Shown here piece by piece: positions 40,195-49,116 of a stretch of 52,288 bases of DNA. Position 1 is the stretch's first letter. Each line of letters starts with the position of its first letter. The notes under the pieces were generated by a model. The model saw only the letters and a program-made list of their open reading frames with translations, was not told the DNA's origin and ran no database searches. The position numbers and the translations under genes were made by a program. Source of the DNA: Myxococcota bacterium (lineage in GTDB: Bacteria; Myxococcota_A; UBA796; CAJQPC01); the NCBI GenBank assembly GCA_023150845.1, contig JAKLKD010000017.1:1-52288 (forward strand). Direction: 5' to 3'.

Positions 40195-41145
40195 ATGCCC
40201 CAAGTTCAGCTCACGCGCGGTGACGTCGTCGAGTCGCGCCACCCCTTCTCCGCCGTCGTCGTGCACGACGGGGGGCGGGTCGAGGCCTGGGGTGAGGACC
40301 TGCACGCCGCCTGGCGCAGCGCGGCGAAGCCCTTTCAGCTCTGGTGCGCCCTTGAGGCCCTGGGGGACCCGGCGCTCAGCCCGACGGAGCTCGCCATCGG
40401 CGCCTCCTCCCACGCGGGCCAGCCCGGACACGTCGCCGAGGTGCGCGCTCTGCTGCGCCGCTTCGGCGTGGCCGAGTCTCGGCTGAGCTGCGGCGGCCAC
40501 CCCCCGCTGAACGACGACGCCGCCGGGGACATGCTCCGCGCCCAGGAGCCCTTCGGACCCATCCACAACAACTGCTCGGGCAAACACACCTTCATGCTCG
40601 CGGCCTGCGACGCCCAGGGCTGGACCGGCGACTACCGCGCCCCCGACCACCCGCTGCAGCGCCGGGTGCAGGAGACCCTCACCGCCTGGTGCGGCGAGGC
40701 CCCCCGGCTCGGCGTCGACGGCTGCTCCGTGCCGACCTTCTTGATGCCGATCTCGGCCTTCGCCCGGGCCTGGTCGTCTCTGGCGCGGGCGATGCACCAC
40801 GACGACGACCCCCGCCTCGGGCGCATCGGCCGGGCGATGGCGGCGCAGCCCTGGATGTTCAGCGGCGACGGCCGCATCGACCTGATGATGATGCGCGGCG
40901 CCCAGGAGCCCATGCTCGTGAAGATCGGCGCCGCGGCGCTCTACAACGTCGCCTTGCCCAGCCGGGGCCTCGGCCTCACCGTGAAGATTCACTCCGGCGT
41001 CGAGGCCGCCCTGCCCCTGGCCGTCGAGGCCGCCTTGGCGCGCTTCGCGCCGGGGGCCTGGGCTCGCGCTGAGGGCTTCGAACGTTTCACCGTCGTGCGC
41101 AGCGTTCTGGGCGCACCGGTCGGCGAGGCGCGGCTCATTGACTGA
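40195..41145 (+). CDS. L-asparaginase II family protein (Rhizobium etli type)
   Basis: 316 residues from the ATG at 40195. The family (PF06089) hydrolyses L-asparagine to aspartate and ammonia and is unrelated to E. coli-type asparaginases. Signatures present: VVESRHPFSAVVVHDGG at the N-terminus, WRSAAKPFQLW, ELAIGASSHAGQPGHV, CGGHPPLN, NNCSGKHTFML with the Cys and Lys implicated in zinc binding and catalysis, and GVDGCSVPTFLMPI supplying the second Cys. No signal peptide, so cytoplasmic. Usual length is ~330. Its upstream 160 bp are shared with the divergent nfu gene. The next gene begins 77 nt after its stop, behind its own promoter. Confidence 0.92.
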   Translation: MPQVQLTRGDVVESRHPFSAVVVHDGGRVEAWGEDLHAAWRSAAKPFQLWCALEALGDPALSPTELAIGASSHAGQPGHVAEVRALLRRFGVAESRLSCGGHPPLNDDAAGDMLRAQEPFGPIHNNCSGKHTFMLAACDAQGWTGDYRAPDHPLQRRVQETLTAWCGEAPRLGVDGCSVPTFLMPISAFARAWSSLARAMHHDDDPRLGRIGRAMAAQPWMFSGDGRIDLMMMRGAQEPMLVKIGAAALYNVALPSRGLGLTVKIHSGVEAALPLAVEAALARFAPGAWARAEGFERFTVVRSVLGAPVGEARLID

Positions 41146-41150
41146 GGGCG

Positions 41151-41180
41151 TTGGACCCCGGACTCGCTCTGGTCTACGAT
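41151..41180 (+). promoter_or_regulatory. sigma-70-type promoter of the homocysteine methyltransferase/MTHFR gene
   Basis: TTGGAC (41151-41156) and TACGAT (41175-41180) are separated by 18 bp. The start codon at 41223 follows 42 nt after the -10. This is one of the few recognisable two-part promoters in the window. No riboswitch-like structure is evident in the short leader. Confidence 0.5.
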
Positions 41181-41222
41181 ACCCATCCCGACCGGCGTGA
41201 GGCTCGCCGAAGCAACCCCAAG

Positions 41223-43187
41223 ATGGTGACGGAGAACCCAGTGGACTTCAGGACACGGCTCGGAAAGCGGGTGTTGCTCCTCGACGGCGCCCTCGGCACG
41301 GAGTTCTACAGCCGTGGCGTGTTCATCAACCGCTGCTACGACGAGCTGAACCTCACCTCGCCCGAGCTCGTGCGCGCCGTGCACCGGGACTACGTCGCCG
41401 CCGGGGCCGACCTCATCACGACGAACACCTTCGGCGCGAACCGGGTGCGGCTCCAGCCCTTCGGCCTCGACGCCCGCATGATCGACATCAACCGCGCCGG
41501 GGTGCGCCTCGCCCGGGAGTGCGCCGGGTCGAAGGCGCTCGTCGCCGGGAGCATCGGCCCCACGGGCGCCCGGCTCACCCCCGTCGGCCGCCTCGCGCCG
41601 GGGGAGGCCTACGCCGCCTTCCGCGACCAGGCCCGGGTGCTCGACGAGGAGGGCGTGGACCTCTTCTTGTTGGAGACCTTCACCACCTTGGCCGAGCTCT
41701 GGCAGGCCGTTCGCGCCGTGCGCACCGTGACGAAGGACGCGCCCATCGTCACCTGCCTCTCGTTCAACTACGACACCCGCGGTGAGCTCGTCGAGGGCGA
41801 AGACCCGGCCCACGCCGCGCGCATCATGTCCGAGTGGGGCGTAGACGCCTTAGGCGCGAACTGCTCCAACGGCCCCCGGGTGGTGCTCGACGTCATCGAG
41901 AAGATGGCCAAAGAGACCTCCGTGCCCCTCATCGCGAGCCCCAACGCCGGGCTGCCCCAGGTGGTCGAGGGCCGCACGCTCTACCTCGCCGCGCCGGAGT
42001 ACATGGCCGAGTACGCCCGCCGCATGGTGCAGAAGGGCGCGCTCATCGTCGGTGGCTGCTGCGGCACCACGCCGTCGATGATCCGCGAGATGCGCAGCTA
42101 CGTCCGCTCGATCATGCCCGCCCAGCGCGCGGTGATCGCTGAAGACACCCCGAGCGTCGAGCCCGTCGTCACCGCCGCGGACGACGCCCCCGTCGCCGAG
42201 CCCGGCCTGCCCCCGGTCCCTGTCGCCCAGCGCAGCGCCTTCGCCAAGAAGGTCAGCGAGGGCCGGTTCTGCGTCTCCGTCGAGCTCGACCCGCCCCGGG
42301 GCCTCGACCCCTCCAAGTCCCTCGACGGCGCCGCCTTCCTCTACGATCACGGCATCGACGTGATCAACATCGCCGATGGCCCCCGCGCCGTGGCCCGCAT
42401 GGGCCCCATGGCCATGGCCCAGCTCGCCCGCCAGCGCTGCGGCATCGAGTCGGTCATCCACTACTGCTGCCGCGACCGCAACCTCCTCGGCATGCAGATG
42501 GACCTCCTCGGCGCCTACGCCTTGGGCATGCACAACGTCTTGGCCGTGACCGGCGACCCCCCGAAGATGGGCACCTACCCCAACGCCACCGCCGTCTTCG
42601 ACATCGACAGCATCGGGCTCATCAACTCCTTGCGCCTGCTCAACCGGGGCCTCGACTTCTCCGGGCGGCCCATGGAGGGCCAGACCCAGTTCTTCATCGG
42701 CGCGGGCTGCAACCCCGCCCATGTGGAGCTGGAGCGGGAGGTCGCGCGGTACGGCGAGAAGATCGCCGCCGGGGCAGAGTTCTTCTTCTCCCAGCCCATC
42801 TACGACCCCGACGTGCTCAACCGCTTCTTTGAGCTCACCGACCACTTCCCCAAGCGCCCGTTCTTCGTGGGTATCCTGCCCTTGGCCTCCCTCAAGAACG
42901 CCGAGTTCTTACACAACGAGGTCCCCGGGATGCAGGTGCCCGAGCGGGTGCTCAACCGCCTACGCGCCGCCGACACCCGCCAAGACCAGCGCCGGGTCGG
43001 CGTGCAGATCGCCCGGGAGTCCTTGGCCGAGGCCTACGCCCACCCCCGGGTGAAGGGCGCCTACATCTACCCGCCCTTCGGCAGCTACGAGGCCGTGCTC
43101 AAGGTGATCGAGGCCGTGCCCGAGCTCAAGGAGCGCGTGGCCGAGGCCAAGGAGCGCATCGCCGCCGGGGCGCCGAAGGAGGCTTAG
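41223..43187 (+). CDS. Bifunctional homocysteine S-methyltransferase / methylenetetrahydrofolate reductase
   Basis: 654 residues from the ATG at 41223. N-terminal homocysteine methyltransferase domain (about 8-310): [28 protein letters not shown], and the zinc-ligand cysteines in GANCSNGP and GGCCGTTP. After a linker, a MetF-type MTHFR domain (about 350-640): [53 protein letters not shown]. The flavoprotein half makes 5-methyl-THF and the first half methylates homocysteine, so the protein joins the two steps around methionine synthesis, as in Bacillus YitJ. The frame extends upstream to 41151 but that segment overlaps the promoter. Convergent with arsH; the stop codons overlap by 4 bp. Confidence 0.93.
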   Translation: MVTENPVDFRTRLGKRVLLLDGALGTEFYSRGVFINRCYDELNLTSPELVRAVHRDYVAAGADLITTNTFGANRVRLQPFGLDARMIDINRAGVRLARECAGSKALVAGSIGPTGARLTPVGRLAPGEAYAAFRDQARVLDEEGVDLFLLETFTTLAELWQAVRAVRTVTKDAPIVTCLSFNYDTRGELVEGEDPAHAARIMSEWGVDALGANCSNGPRVVLDVIEKMAKETSVPLIASPNAGLPQVVEGRTLYLAAPEYMAEYARRMVQKGALIVGGCCGTTPSMIREMRSYVRSIMPAQRAVIAEDTPSVEPVVTAADDAPVAEPGLPPVPVAQRSAFAKKVSEGRFCVSVELDPPRGLDPSKSLDGAAFLYDHGIDVINIADGPRAVARMGPMAMAQLARQRCGIESVIHYCCRDRNLLGMQMDLLGAYALGMHNVLAVTGDPPKMGTYPNATAVFDIDSIGLINSLRLLNRGLDFSGRPMEGQTQFFIGAGCNPAHVELEREVARYGEKIAAGAEFFFSQPIYDPDVLNRFFELTDHFPKRPFFVGILPLASLKNAEFLHNEVPGMQVPERVLNRLRAADTRQDQRRVGVQIARESLAEAYAHPRVKGAYIYPPFGSYEAVLKVIEAVPELKERVAEAKERIAAGAPKEA

Positions 43188-43918
43188 AGCCCCGCCTTGC
43201 CCAGCCGGTCCTGCGGCCGGCCCTCGTCCTGCTTCGCCTTGAGCGCGGCCTTGGCCTCAGCCTCCCGGCGCTCGCTGTAGCGGTCGACGAGCACGTCGGC
43301 GTAGTCCCGCGTGAGGAGCGTGAAGCGGTAGAGCTCCTCCATCACGTCCACGACGCGGTCACGAAGCTCGGAGTCCTTCATCCGACCGTCGTCGTGGAAC
43401 TCTTGCCAGGCCTTGGGCACGCTCGACTGGTTGGGGATGGTGATCAAACGCATCCACCGGCCCAAGAGGCGCAGGCTGTTCACGGCGTTGAACGACTGGC
43501 TGCCGCCGCTCACCTGCATCACGGCCAAGGTGCGGCCCTGGGTGGGGCGCACGGCGCCGACGTTGAGCGGGATCCAGTCGAGCTGGTTCTTCATCACGCC
43601 GCTGAGGTTGCCGTGAAGCTCAGGGCTCGACCACACCTGGCCCTCGCTCCAGGTCGAGAGCTCCCGCAGCTCCAGCACCTTGGGGTGATCCTCATGGGCC
43701 GGGCCCTTCATCGGCAGCTCATGGGGGTGGAAGAAGCGCACCTCGGCGCCGAGGCCGGTGAGGATCCGGGCGCCCTCCTCGGCGAGCAGGCGGCTGAACG
43801 AGCGCTCCCGCAAAGACCCGTAGAGGAACAAGAACCGCGGCGGGTGCGTCGAGCGCGGGCGCTCGGGCAGCGGCGGGACGACGAGGGGTGGAGGGGCGCC
43901 ATCATGCCAGCTCGCCAT
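43184..43918 (-). CDS. arsH: ArsH-type NADPH-dependent FMN reductase
   Basis: 244 residues from the ATG at 43918, with CGGAG 5 nt upstream. Flavodoxin-like fold: [25 protein letters not shown] (FMN phosphate loop G-S-L-R-x-x-S), [61 protein letters not shown]. These are hallmark ArsH segments, including the family's N-terminal extension. ArsH enzymes oxidise trivalent organoarsenicals or act as general quinone/azo reductases. No arsR, arsB, arsC or acr3 is adjacent, so an arsenic role is not supported by context. A perfect inverted repeat 23 nt upstream suggests a repressor site. The C-terminus is Lys/Glu-rich. Confidence 0.92.
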   Translation of the reverse strand: MASWHDGAPPPLVVPPLPERPRSTHPPRFLFLYGSLRERSFSRLLAEEGARILTGLGAEVRFFHPHELPMKGPAHEDHPKVLELRELSTWSEGQVWSSPELHGNLSGVMKNQLDWIPLNVGAVRPTQGRTLAVMQVSGGSQSFNAVNSLRLLGRWMRLITIPNQSSVPKAWQEFHDDGRMKDSELRDRVVDVMEELYRFTLLTRDYADVLVDRYSERREAEAKAALKAKQDEGRPQDRLGKAGL

Positions 43919-43940
43919 GTCTGCTCCGGGAGGACGAGGT

Positions 43941-43962
43941 CATTTCGTCGTTTAACGAAATG
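43941..43962. promoter_or_regulatory. Inverted repeat upstream of arsH, candidate operator
   Basis: CATTTCGT and ACGAAATG form a perfect 8-bp inverted repeat around a 6-nt centre (CGTTTA); a smaller palindrome TCGTT-T-AACGA is nested in it. It lies between the arsH start (43918) and the stop of the CotH-type gene (43987). An ArsR- or TetR-like repressor could bind; no such regulator is encoded nearby. As a hairpin it lacks a T-tract. Confidence 0.5.
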
Positions 43963-43986
43963 AGCCGCGCGTGGCAAGGCGGGGGC

Positions 43987-45648
43987 TCAGAGGCGGCACA
44001 CGCTGGGGTGCTCGACGGCGCAGTCGTCGCTGCTCGTGGTGAAGCTGCGCTCGTTCCAGGTGGCGCAGCGCCCGCCGCTGCCGCCGCCGGTCCACCAGTG
44101 CTCCTGCACGGGCCAGGTGTAGAAGAAGTAGAGCGTCGCCTCCGCCCCGCGCGGCCCGGAGAGCGCGCCCCCCGACGCCTCGCAGCGCGCCTGGGCGGCG
44201 GCGTTGTCCCGGGGCCAGCGGCAGAACAAGAACGACTCGCCGTCGAGGCCACGCAGGGCGCAGTCCTCACAGTCGGGGTGGTCGTCTACCCAGCCATCGG
44301 CGTCGTTGTCTACGCCGTCACAGACCTCGGCGGCGCCGGGGAAGATCGCCGGGTCGCCGTCGTGGAAGTCTACACAGACCGTCGCGCCGTCGCCGTCCCC
44401 GTCGGTCTCTTCGCCCCGAGCGCAGGCGATCCAGCTCTTGAGGAACTCATGCCGGGCGGGGATCCAGGCCCGCATACGCTCGACCGTCTCCAGGTGCTCC
44501 TCGACGCTGAAAGAGCGGTTGGGGTCGGCCTCAATGAGCGGCAAGAGCTGGGCCTGCCAAGCGTCGAGGTCGCTCAGCACCCGCTCCGGGTCCATGAGCT
44601 TGTTCGCCCGCTCCAGCTCATCCAAGAAGCGCGGGCCCCAGACCGGGTCCTTCAGGAGGCGCAGGAGCTGGCGCTGCTCAAACAAGCCGAGGTTGTTGGG
44701 GTAACCCTCGATGGGGTCTGTGGTGTATCCCTGGAGATCAAACGAGCCGTCGAGATCCCAGGGCACAAACAGGAGCCCCCGCGCCGGGTGCTCGTAGAGG
44801 TAAAAGTTGTGGTTGCAGCACCAGTAGCCGTCGTCGCTGCCCACGACCATCTCCAGCGCCCAGGCCGCGAGCCACTCCTCCACCTCGCCGATGTCCTCAA
44901 GCTCCTCCGTCGTCACCGCGGCGAGGAGCTCATCGGGGAGCCCCAAGGCGGCGTCTTTGTTGGAGACGGCGTCGTAGCCATACTTCCAGAGGGTGCCCGT
45001 GGCGTGGTGGTCCCCAAAGGCGCGCTCCAGCCACTCCCGGTCGAGGTACTCGATGTTCGTGAAGAGGCCGTAGGGCTCCCCGTTGATGATGAGCTGGGCG
45101 GAGTTCGCGCAGACCCCCGGGACGACGCCGTGCCGCCGGATGATGGACCACGCCACACGGTCGCGGAGGAAGGTCGGCTCGTACCAGCTCGCGTCCAAGG
45201 CGAGCTTTCGTTGGCCATGAAAGCGCCCGTCGGGGTCCACCTCGTTGAACGCGATCACAAACTGGAGCTTCTCGGTGATCCAGGAGAAGCCAGGGTTTCC
45301 CTTGAGCCGCACCTGGGCGTCCTCGACGACCTCGTCGCCGTAACGGAACACCGCCGGGTGGTAGTCCTTCTGCCCGGTGGCGTAGTCGGCCTCCATGGCC
45401 GCCCAGTCGGCGGGGGTGATGTGAAGCTCAAAGACCGGCACGAGCTCAGGGTCGTAGAGGTCTGCGCAGGGCTCGGCGACGTAGACCCCGCCCGGCACCT
45501 GCTCGACGGCGGGGGGCTCCTCCTCGGCGGGCGTCTCGGGCGTGGGGCCGCCGCCGCCCGCGCAGGCGCCAAGGGGCAGGAGCGCCCAAGGGACGAGCCC
45601 GAGGACGGCGTTGACGAGGGCGTGCGGACGAGGGCGGCGCGTAGGCAT
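43987..45648 (-). CDS. CotH-domain lipoprotein with MopE-type metal-binding motif and Cys-rich C-terminus
   Basis: 553 residues. Lipobox PLGAC (Cys29), then a Pro/Glu linker. Residues about 65-400 form a CotH domain: VFELHITPADWAAMEADY, DAQVRLKGNPGFSW, LALDASWYEPTFLRDRVAW, then INGEPYGLFTNIEYLDREWLER and LFVPWDLDGSFDL. CotH proteins are atypical protein kinases in Bacillus spores. Residues about 425-470 carry the MopE-like motif (DGDGDGATVC, DHNDGDPAIFPGAAEVCDGVDNDADGWVDD in slightly altered form), which is Asp-rich and probably binds calcium. The last ~85 residues are Cys/Trp-rich and may be lectin-like. Exported, surface lipoprotein. Downstream of the DUF1552 gene by 26 nt, with a possible own -10 in that gap. 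Confidence 0.87.
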   Translation of the reverse strand: MPTRRPRPHALVNAVLGLVPWALLPLGACAGGGGPTPETPAEEEPPAVEQVPGGVYVAEPCADLYDPELVPVFELHITPADWAAMEADYATGQKDYHPAVFRYGDEVVEDAQVRLKGNPGFSWITEKLQFVIAFNEVDPDGRFHGQRKLALDASWYEPTFLRDRVAWSIIRRHGVVPGVCANSAQLIINGEPYGLFTNIEYLDREWLERAFGDHHATGTLWKYGYDAVSNKDAALGLPDELLAAVTTEELEDIGEVEEWLAAWALEMVVGSDDGYWCCNHNFYLYEHPARGLLFVPWDLDGSFDLQGYTTDPIEGYPNNLGLFEQRQLLRLLKDPVWGPRFLDELERANKLMDPERVLSDLDAWQAQLLPLIEADPNRSFSVEEHLETVERMRAWIPARHEFLKSWIACARGEETDGDGDGATVCVDFHDGDPAIFPGAAEVCDGVDNDADGWVDDHPDCEDCALRGLDGESFLFCRWPRDNAAAQARCEASGGALSGPRGAEATLYFFYTWPVQEHWWTGGGSGGRCATWNERSFTTSSDDCAVEHPSVCRL

Positions 45649-45659
45649 CCGGCCAGTCT

Positions 45660-45665
45660 ATCGTA
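45660..45665 (-). promoter_or_regulatory. -10 element TACGAT close to the start of the CotH-type gene
   Basis: TACGAT on the minus strand ends 11 nt before the ATG at 45648, within the 26-nt gap after the DUF1552 gene. No Shine-Dalgarno is present. If used, the leader would be only about 5 nt. No -35 was identified because the upstream sequence is coding. Confidence 0.35.
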
Positions 45666-45674
45666 GGCTCGGCC

Positions 45675-47099
45675 TCACCGCAGCACGCCGTACAGATCTC
45701 CTGACGCCGAGTCGCCGAAGCTCCAGAGGTCCTCTCCCATGGCCCGGGCGAGGCTCACGAAGAGCTTGCCGTGGCGCTCGTAGCCGTACTGGAGCAGGCG
45801 GCCGTTGTTAATGGCGCCGCCGCCGCCGCCCGCCACCACAAACGGCATGTTGTCGTGCAGGTGGGTGTTGCCGTCGCAGACCTCGGTGCAGAGCACGACG
45901 AGGCTGTTGTCCAACATCGTGCCGTCGCCCTCGGGCATCGCCTCCAGGCGCTCCAAGAGGTAGACGAACTGGTCCACCCAGTACTGACGCTGCTGGACAA
46001 ACGCCTTGAACTCGCGCTTGCTCCAGTCGTGCTTCGACCCATAATGAGACGCCTGGTGGCTGCGCATGTCGTAGGACGGGTCGTACATCTCCGTGTCGGG
46101 GAAGCGGCTCATCAAGAGCTCGCTCGTGTGGTGGCTGCACTGCAGGGTGCCGACGCGGGTGAGGCCGCAGGCCATACTCAGCACCATGAGGTCGATCTGG
46201 GTCTTGAGCAGGTCGGGGAACCGGGCCGGGTCGTAGAGCTCGTCTGTGGTGAATGAGTCGGAGAGCGCGGGCACCTCACAGCTCGCCGTGCCGCCGCCGC
46301 CGCCGCCGCCGCTCGTGCCCAGCACCCGGCCCTCGACCTCCCGGACGGCCTCGATGTGCAGGTCGAGCTTGGCGCGCTCGGATCCGTCGAACTGCAGGCG
46401 CAGCTCCGCGAGGTCCTCCAGGTTGGCGTCGAGCACGCTCGCCCGCCGCAGGGCCGTGGCGTCGGGCTCATCGCCGCCGCCGTCTGTGCTGGATCCGCCG
46501 CCGTCCCCAAAGAGCAGGCTAAACGCCGTGGATGGGTTGTCCTCTGGCGCCAAGGGGTTGCCCGCGCTGACATACGAGATGAGCTTGTCGCCCGAGGCGT
46601 TGTCGGCCTTGGCCATGACGCCGAGGGTGAGGTGCCGCCACCAGGCGTCGCTGCCGACGCTGCGGGAGAGGTGCTGGTCGATGGACTCGTTGTTGCCGTA
46701 GTCCGTCGCCGTGAGGAGCTTCTTCGCGCCGCCGGGGTGGGAGCCGCTGTCGGTCGAGCCCAAGGAGAGCCCGTTGAAGAACAAGCAGCGGTCCTTCCAG
46801 GGCTCCAGGCCCTTGAGCGCCTCGCCTAGGGTGAAGGAGGTCTCCGAGCCCGAGGCGTGCCAGAGGCTCGCCTCGCCGTCTTGGCTGGGGCCGGGCACGC
46901 CGTCGGGGAAGTAGAAGAAGATGATGCGCTCGGCGAGGCCTGAGGCGGCCCGGGCCTCGGGGCGGAGCAGGCCGAAGGCCGGGATGGCCAGAGCGGAGGC
47001 GGCGGCGCCCCGGAGCAGCTCACGGCGGCTCAGGCCGCGGACCCGCTGGACTCCTTGGCGGCGTAAGGCGTGGAGGCGCTTGACGAAGGGGCTACTCAT
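45675..47099 (-). CDS. DUF1552-family Tat-exported protein
   Basis: 474 residues. A twin-arginine signal (LSRRELLRGAAASALAIPAFG, R25-R26) directs folded export. The mature protein follows DUF1552 (PF07586): ERIIFFYFPDGVPG, FFNGLSLGSTDSGSHPGGAKKLLTATDYGN, SIDQHLSRSVG, and C-terminal blocks CSHHTSELLMSRFP, MRSHQASHYGSKHDW, MLDNSLVVLCTEVCDGNTHLHDNMPFVVAGGGGG. The family resembles sulfatase-like/DUF1501 alkaline-phosphatase-fold proteins; its activity is unknown. Two Gly/Ser-rich inserts occur (about 200 and 260). In Myxococcota and Planctomycetes it is regularly encoded with DUF1592 proteins, as here. The start ATGA overlaps the upstream stop by 4 nt. Confidence 0.92.
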   Translation of the reverse strand: MSSPFVKRLHALRRQGVQRVRGLSRRELLRGAAASALAIPAFGLLRPEARAASGLAERIIFFYFPDGVPGPSQDGEASLWHASGSETSFTLGEALKGLEPWKDRCLFFNGLSLGSTDSGSHPGGAKKLLTATDYGNNESIDQHLSRSVGSDAWWRHLTLGVMAKADNASGDKLISYVSAGNPLAPEDNPSTAFSLLFGDGGGSSTDGGGDEPDATALRRASVLDANLEDLAELRLQFDGSERAKLDLHIEAVREVEGRVLGTSGGGGGGGTASCEVPALSDSFTTDELYDPARFPDLLKTQIDLMVLSMACGLTRVGTLQCSHHTSELLMSRFPDTEMYDPSYDMRSHQASHYGSKHDWSKREFKAFVQQRQYWVDQFVYLLERLEAMPEGDGTMLDNSLVVLCTEVCDGNTHLHDNMPFVVAGGGGGAINNGRLLQYGYERHGKLFVSLARAMGEDLWSFGDSASGDLYGVLR

Positions 47100-49081
47100 C
47101 GCTGCTCCCGCTGCACAAACTCAGGGCTCGTGACGAGCTGAATGAGGAGGTCTTGAACGTCGCCGCTCTGGGCGGTGAGGGCCTCGATGGCGCACAGATC
47201 CCCCGTCTCCTCCTCGACGCCCATGGTGAACCGCCAGACGTTCCGGGTGAAGCAGGTCTGGGCGGCGTCGCTCTCGGCGAGGATCCCGCCCAGCTCACCC
47301 AAGGTCGAGAACGGGGCGTGGGTGCCCGCGCCCATGGTCTCGACGTCCACCATGTCTCCCGAGGCGTCGACGGGCTTGCCGCCCTCCTCCTCGCGGTAAC
47401 GCCCGACGGCGTCGTAGGCCTCAAACCCGAAGCCGACGGGGTCGATGTACTGGTGGCAAGACGCGCAGACCGGGTCCGAGGTGTGCTGCTCAAACCGCTC
47501 GCGGGTGGTGGCGTCCTCGTCGATCTCGGGGATGGCGGGCACGTCCGCCGGGGGCGTGCCCAAGGGCTGGCAGAGGAGGCGCTCCCGCACAAACAGCCCG
47601 CGTAAGATCGGGGAGCTGCTGTCGGAGTGAGACGTCGCCGAGAGCACGGCGCCGAGGCCCAAGACGCCGCCGCGCTGGCCGTCGGGCAGGGTGACCTCCT
47701 GCAAGCTCTGGCCGGTGACCCCGGTGAGGCCGTAGAGCTCGGCGAGGTCGGCGTCTACGAAGGTGGTGCGGCTGGTGAGCAAGGAGTCTACGGTGCCCGC
47801 GCCGTCAAACACGACGTGCTCAAAGAAGGCGCGGACCTCGGCCTCCATGTCCTCACGCAGGGCGGGGAAGTCGTCCTCGACCCAGCTCGCTTTGCTCGCC
47901 GTCTCGTTGGACTCGATCTCCAGCCACATCACGGCGAAGTCTTGGAGGTGCGCCCGGGCCCGGGGGTCGGCGAGCAGGCGGCGGGCGGCGGCCTCACGCT
48001 GCTCCGCCGTGCGCAGCTCCCCGGCGTCGGCGGCGTCGAGCAGGACCTCGTCGGGGGTGGTGCCCCAGAGCGTGTACGAGAGCGCGGCGGCGATCTCGTG
48101 GTCGGTCAGCACGTACGCCCCGCCCGCGCCGCCTTCGCCGAGCTCCGAGCGGTACAGAAAATAGGGGCTCGTGAGCAGGGCCTGGACCACGAGCGCGACG
48201 CCGTCGTCGAAGCTGTCTTCAGCCAAGGCGCGGGTGAGCAGGCGCTCCACCTGGGCGTCGGTGAGCGGGCGGCGCCAGGCGCGGCGGCCGAAGCCCTCGA
48301 TGAGCGCGGTGAGGCAGGCCTCTTCACCGATCGTGTCGGGGTCGCAGGGCAAGACCGCCGAGGGGTCGCGCAGGACCCGCTCGGAGAGGGCCTCGGCGGC
48401 GCGCAGGTACATCTCGACGTGGGTGGAGCTGACGATGGCCGAGGCCGCGTGGTTGTCGTAGCCGTAGCCCTTGGGCCGCGTCTCGGAAGGAAAGGCGGCG
48501 GCGGGGGACTCGGCGTCCCCACACTCCAGGTTGAGCACGGAGTTGTAGCCGCCGTAGCCGTCATCGACGATGACGCCGTTCGCCGTGTCGTGAACCCAGG
48601 TGGACTCATCCACGACAAACTTGTACTGGTGCTGGCCCTCGTCCAAGGCCCGTTTGGTGACCCAGAGCCCGAGCGCGGCGATGTACTCCATCGGCCAGCC
48701 GCCGGCGGCCTCGGTGGCCGGCCAGCCGTTGAAGGTGCCCGCGACATGCACCCGGCCGTAGCTCGCGCCTTGGGGGTCAAAGACGAAGGTGTGGAGCGTG
48801 CAGGGGTCGGCGAGGCAGGCGCCGCCGGAGCAGGACTCCGTGGCGATGTCGCAGTCCGCGTCGTCATCACAGGCCGCACCCGAGCCGCCGCTGAAGAGGT
48901 CCTCGACGGTGCGGTTGTACTCCCGGCGGGTGAGCAGGCGGAGCTGCCGCGGCGGGGATGACGCCGCGTCGCAGACCTCGGCCACCTCGTCCGGGTCGTC
49001 CCGTCCGCGCCCGCGGTCGCAGGCGAGGGCCAAGACGAGGGGGAGCAGCAGGGCAGGACGTGGGTTGAAGGGGCGCTTCAT
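47096..49081 (-). CDS. DUF1592-type (planctomycete cytochrome-like) lipoprotein with inserted CBM48-like domain
   Basis: 661 residues. Lipobox LALAC (Cys21). RQLRLLTRREYNRTVEDLF (about 46-63) is the DUF1587 start. It is followed by a Cys-rich insert (72-95: CDDDADCDIATESCSGGAC) and a ~90-residue insert (97-185) with VHVAGTFNGWPA, GLWVTKRALDEGQHQYKFVVDESTWVHD, the pattern of AMPK/CBM48 glycogen-binding modules. Then come DUF1595 (EACLTALIEGFGRRAWRRPLTDAQ), DUF1592 (LLTSPYFLYRSELGEGG...LTDHEIAAALSYTLW), DUF1588 (RRGVLGLG-like and SHSDSSSPILRGLFVRERLL) and DUF1585 (CASCHQYIDPVGFGFE, TCFTRNVWRFTMG). The CASCH motif could bind haem. First gene of the three-gene exported unit. Confidence 0.9.
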   Translation of the reverse strand: MKRPFNPRPALLLPLVLALACDRGRGRDDPDEVAEVCDAASSPPRQLRLLTRREYNRTVEDLFSGGSGAACDDDADCDIATESCSGGACLADPCTLHTFVFDPQGASYGRVHVAGTFNGWPATEAAGGWPMEYIAALGLWVTKRALDEGQHQYKFVVDESTWVHDTANGVIVDDGYGGYNSVLNLECGDAESPAAAFPSETRPKGYGYDNHAASAIVSSTHVEMYLRAAEALSERVLRDPSAVLPCDPDTIGEEACLTALIEGFGRRAWRRPLTDAQVERLLTRALAEDSFDDGVALVVQALLTSPYFLYRSELGEGGAGGAYVLTDHEIAAALSYTLWGTTPDEVLLDAADAGELRTAEQREAAARRLLADPRARAHLQDFAVMWLEIESNETASKASWVEDDFPALREDMEAEVRAFFEHVVFDGAGTVDSLLTSRTTFVDADLAELYGLTGVTGQSLQEVTLPDGQRGGVLGLGAVLSATSHSDSSSPILRGLFVRERLLCQPLGTPPADVPAIPEIDEDATTRERFEQHTSDPVCASCHQYIDPVGFGFEAYDAVGRYREEEGGKPVDASGDMVDVETMGAGTHAPFSTLGELGGILAESDAAQTCFTRNVWRFTMGVEEETGDLCAIEALTAQSGDVQDLLIQLVTSPEFVQREQR

Positions 49082-49087
49082 GGAGCC

Positions 49088-49116
49088 AGGATACCCGTGA
49101 CTCTAATCGGAGTCAC
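49088..49116 (-). promoter_or_regulatory. Promoter and operator of the DUF1592-DUF1552-CotH unit
   Basis: On the minus strand TATCCT (49093-49088) ends 6 nt before the ATG at 49081 with no Shine-Dalgarno, suggesting a leaderless message. Directly upstream, GTGACTC (49097-49103) and GAGTCAC (49110-49116) form a perfect 7-bp inverted repeat with a 6-nt centre. It would lie in the spacer between -10 and -35, a classical repressor position. Confidence 0.5.
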
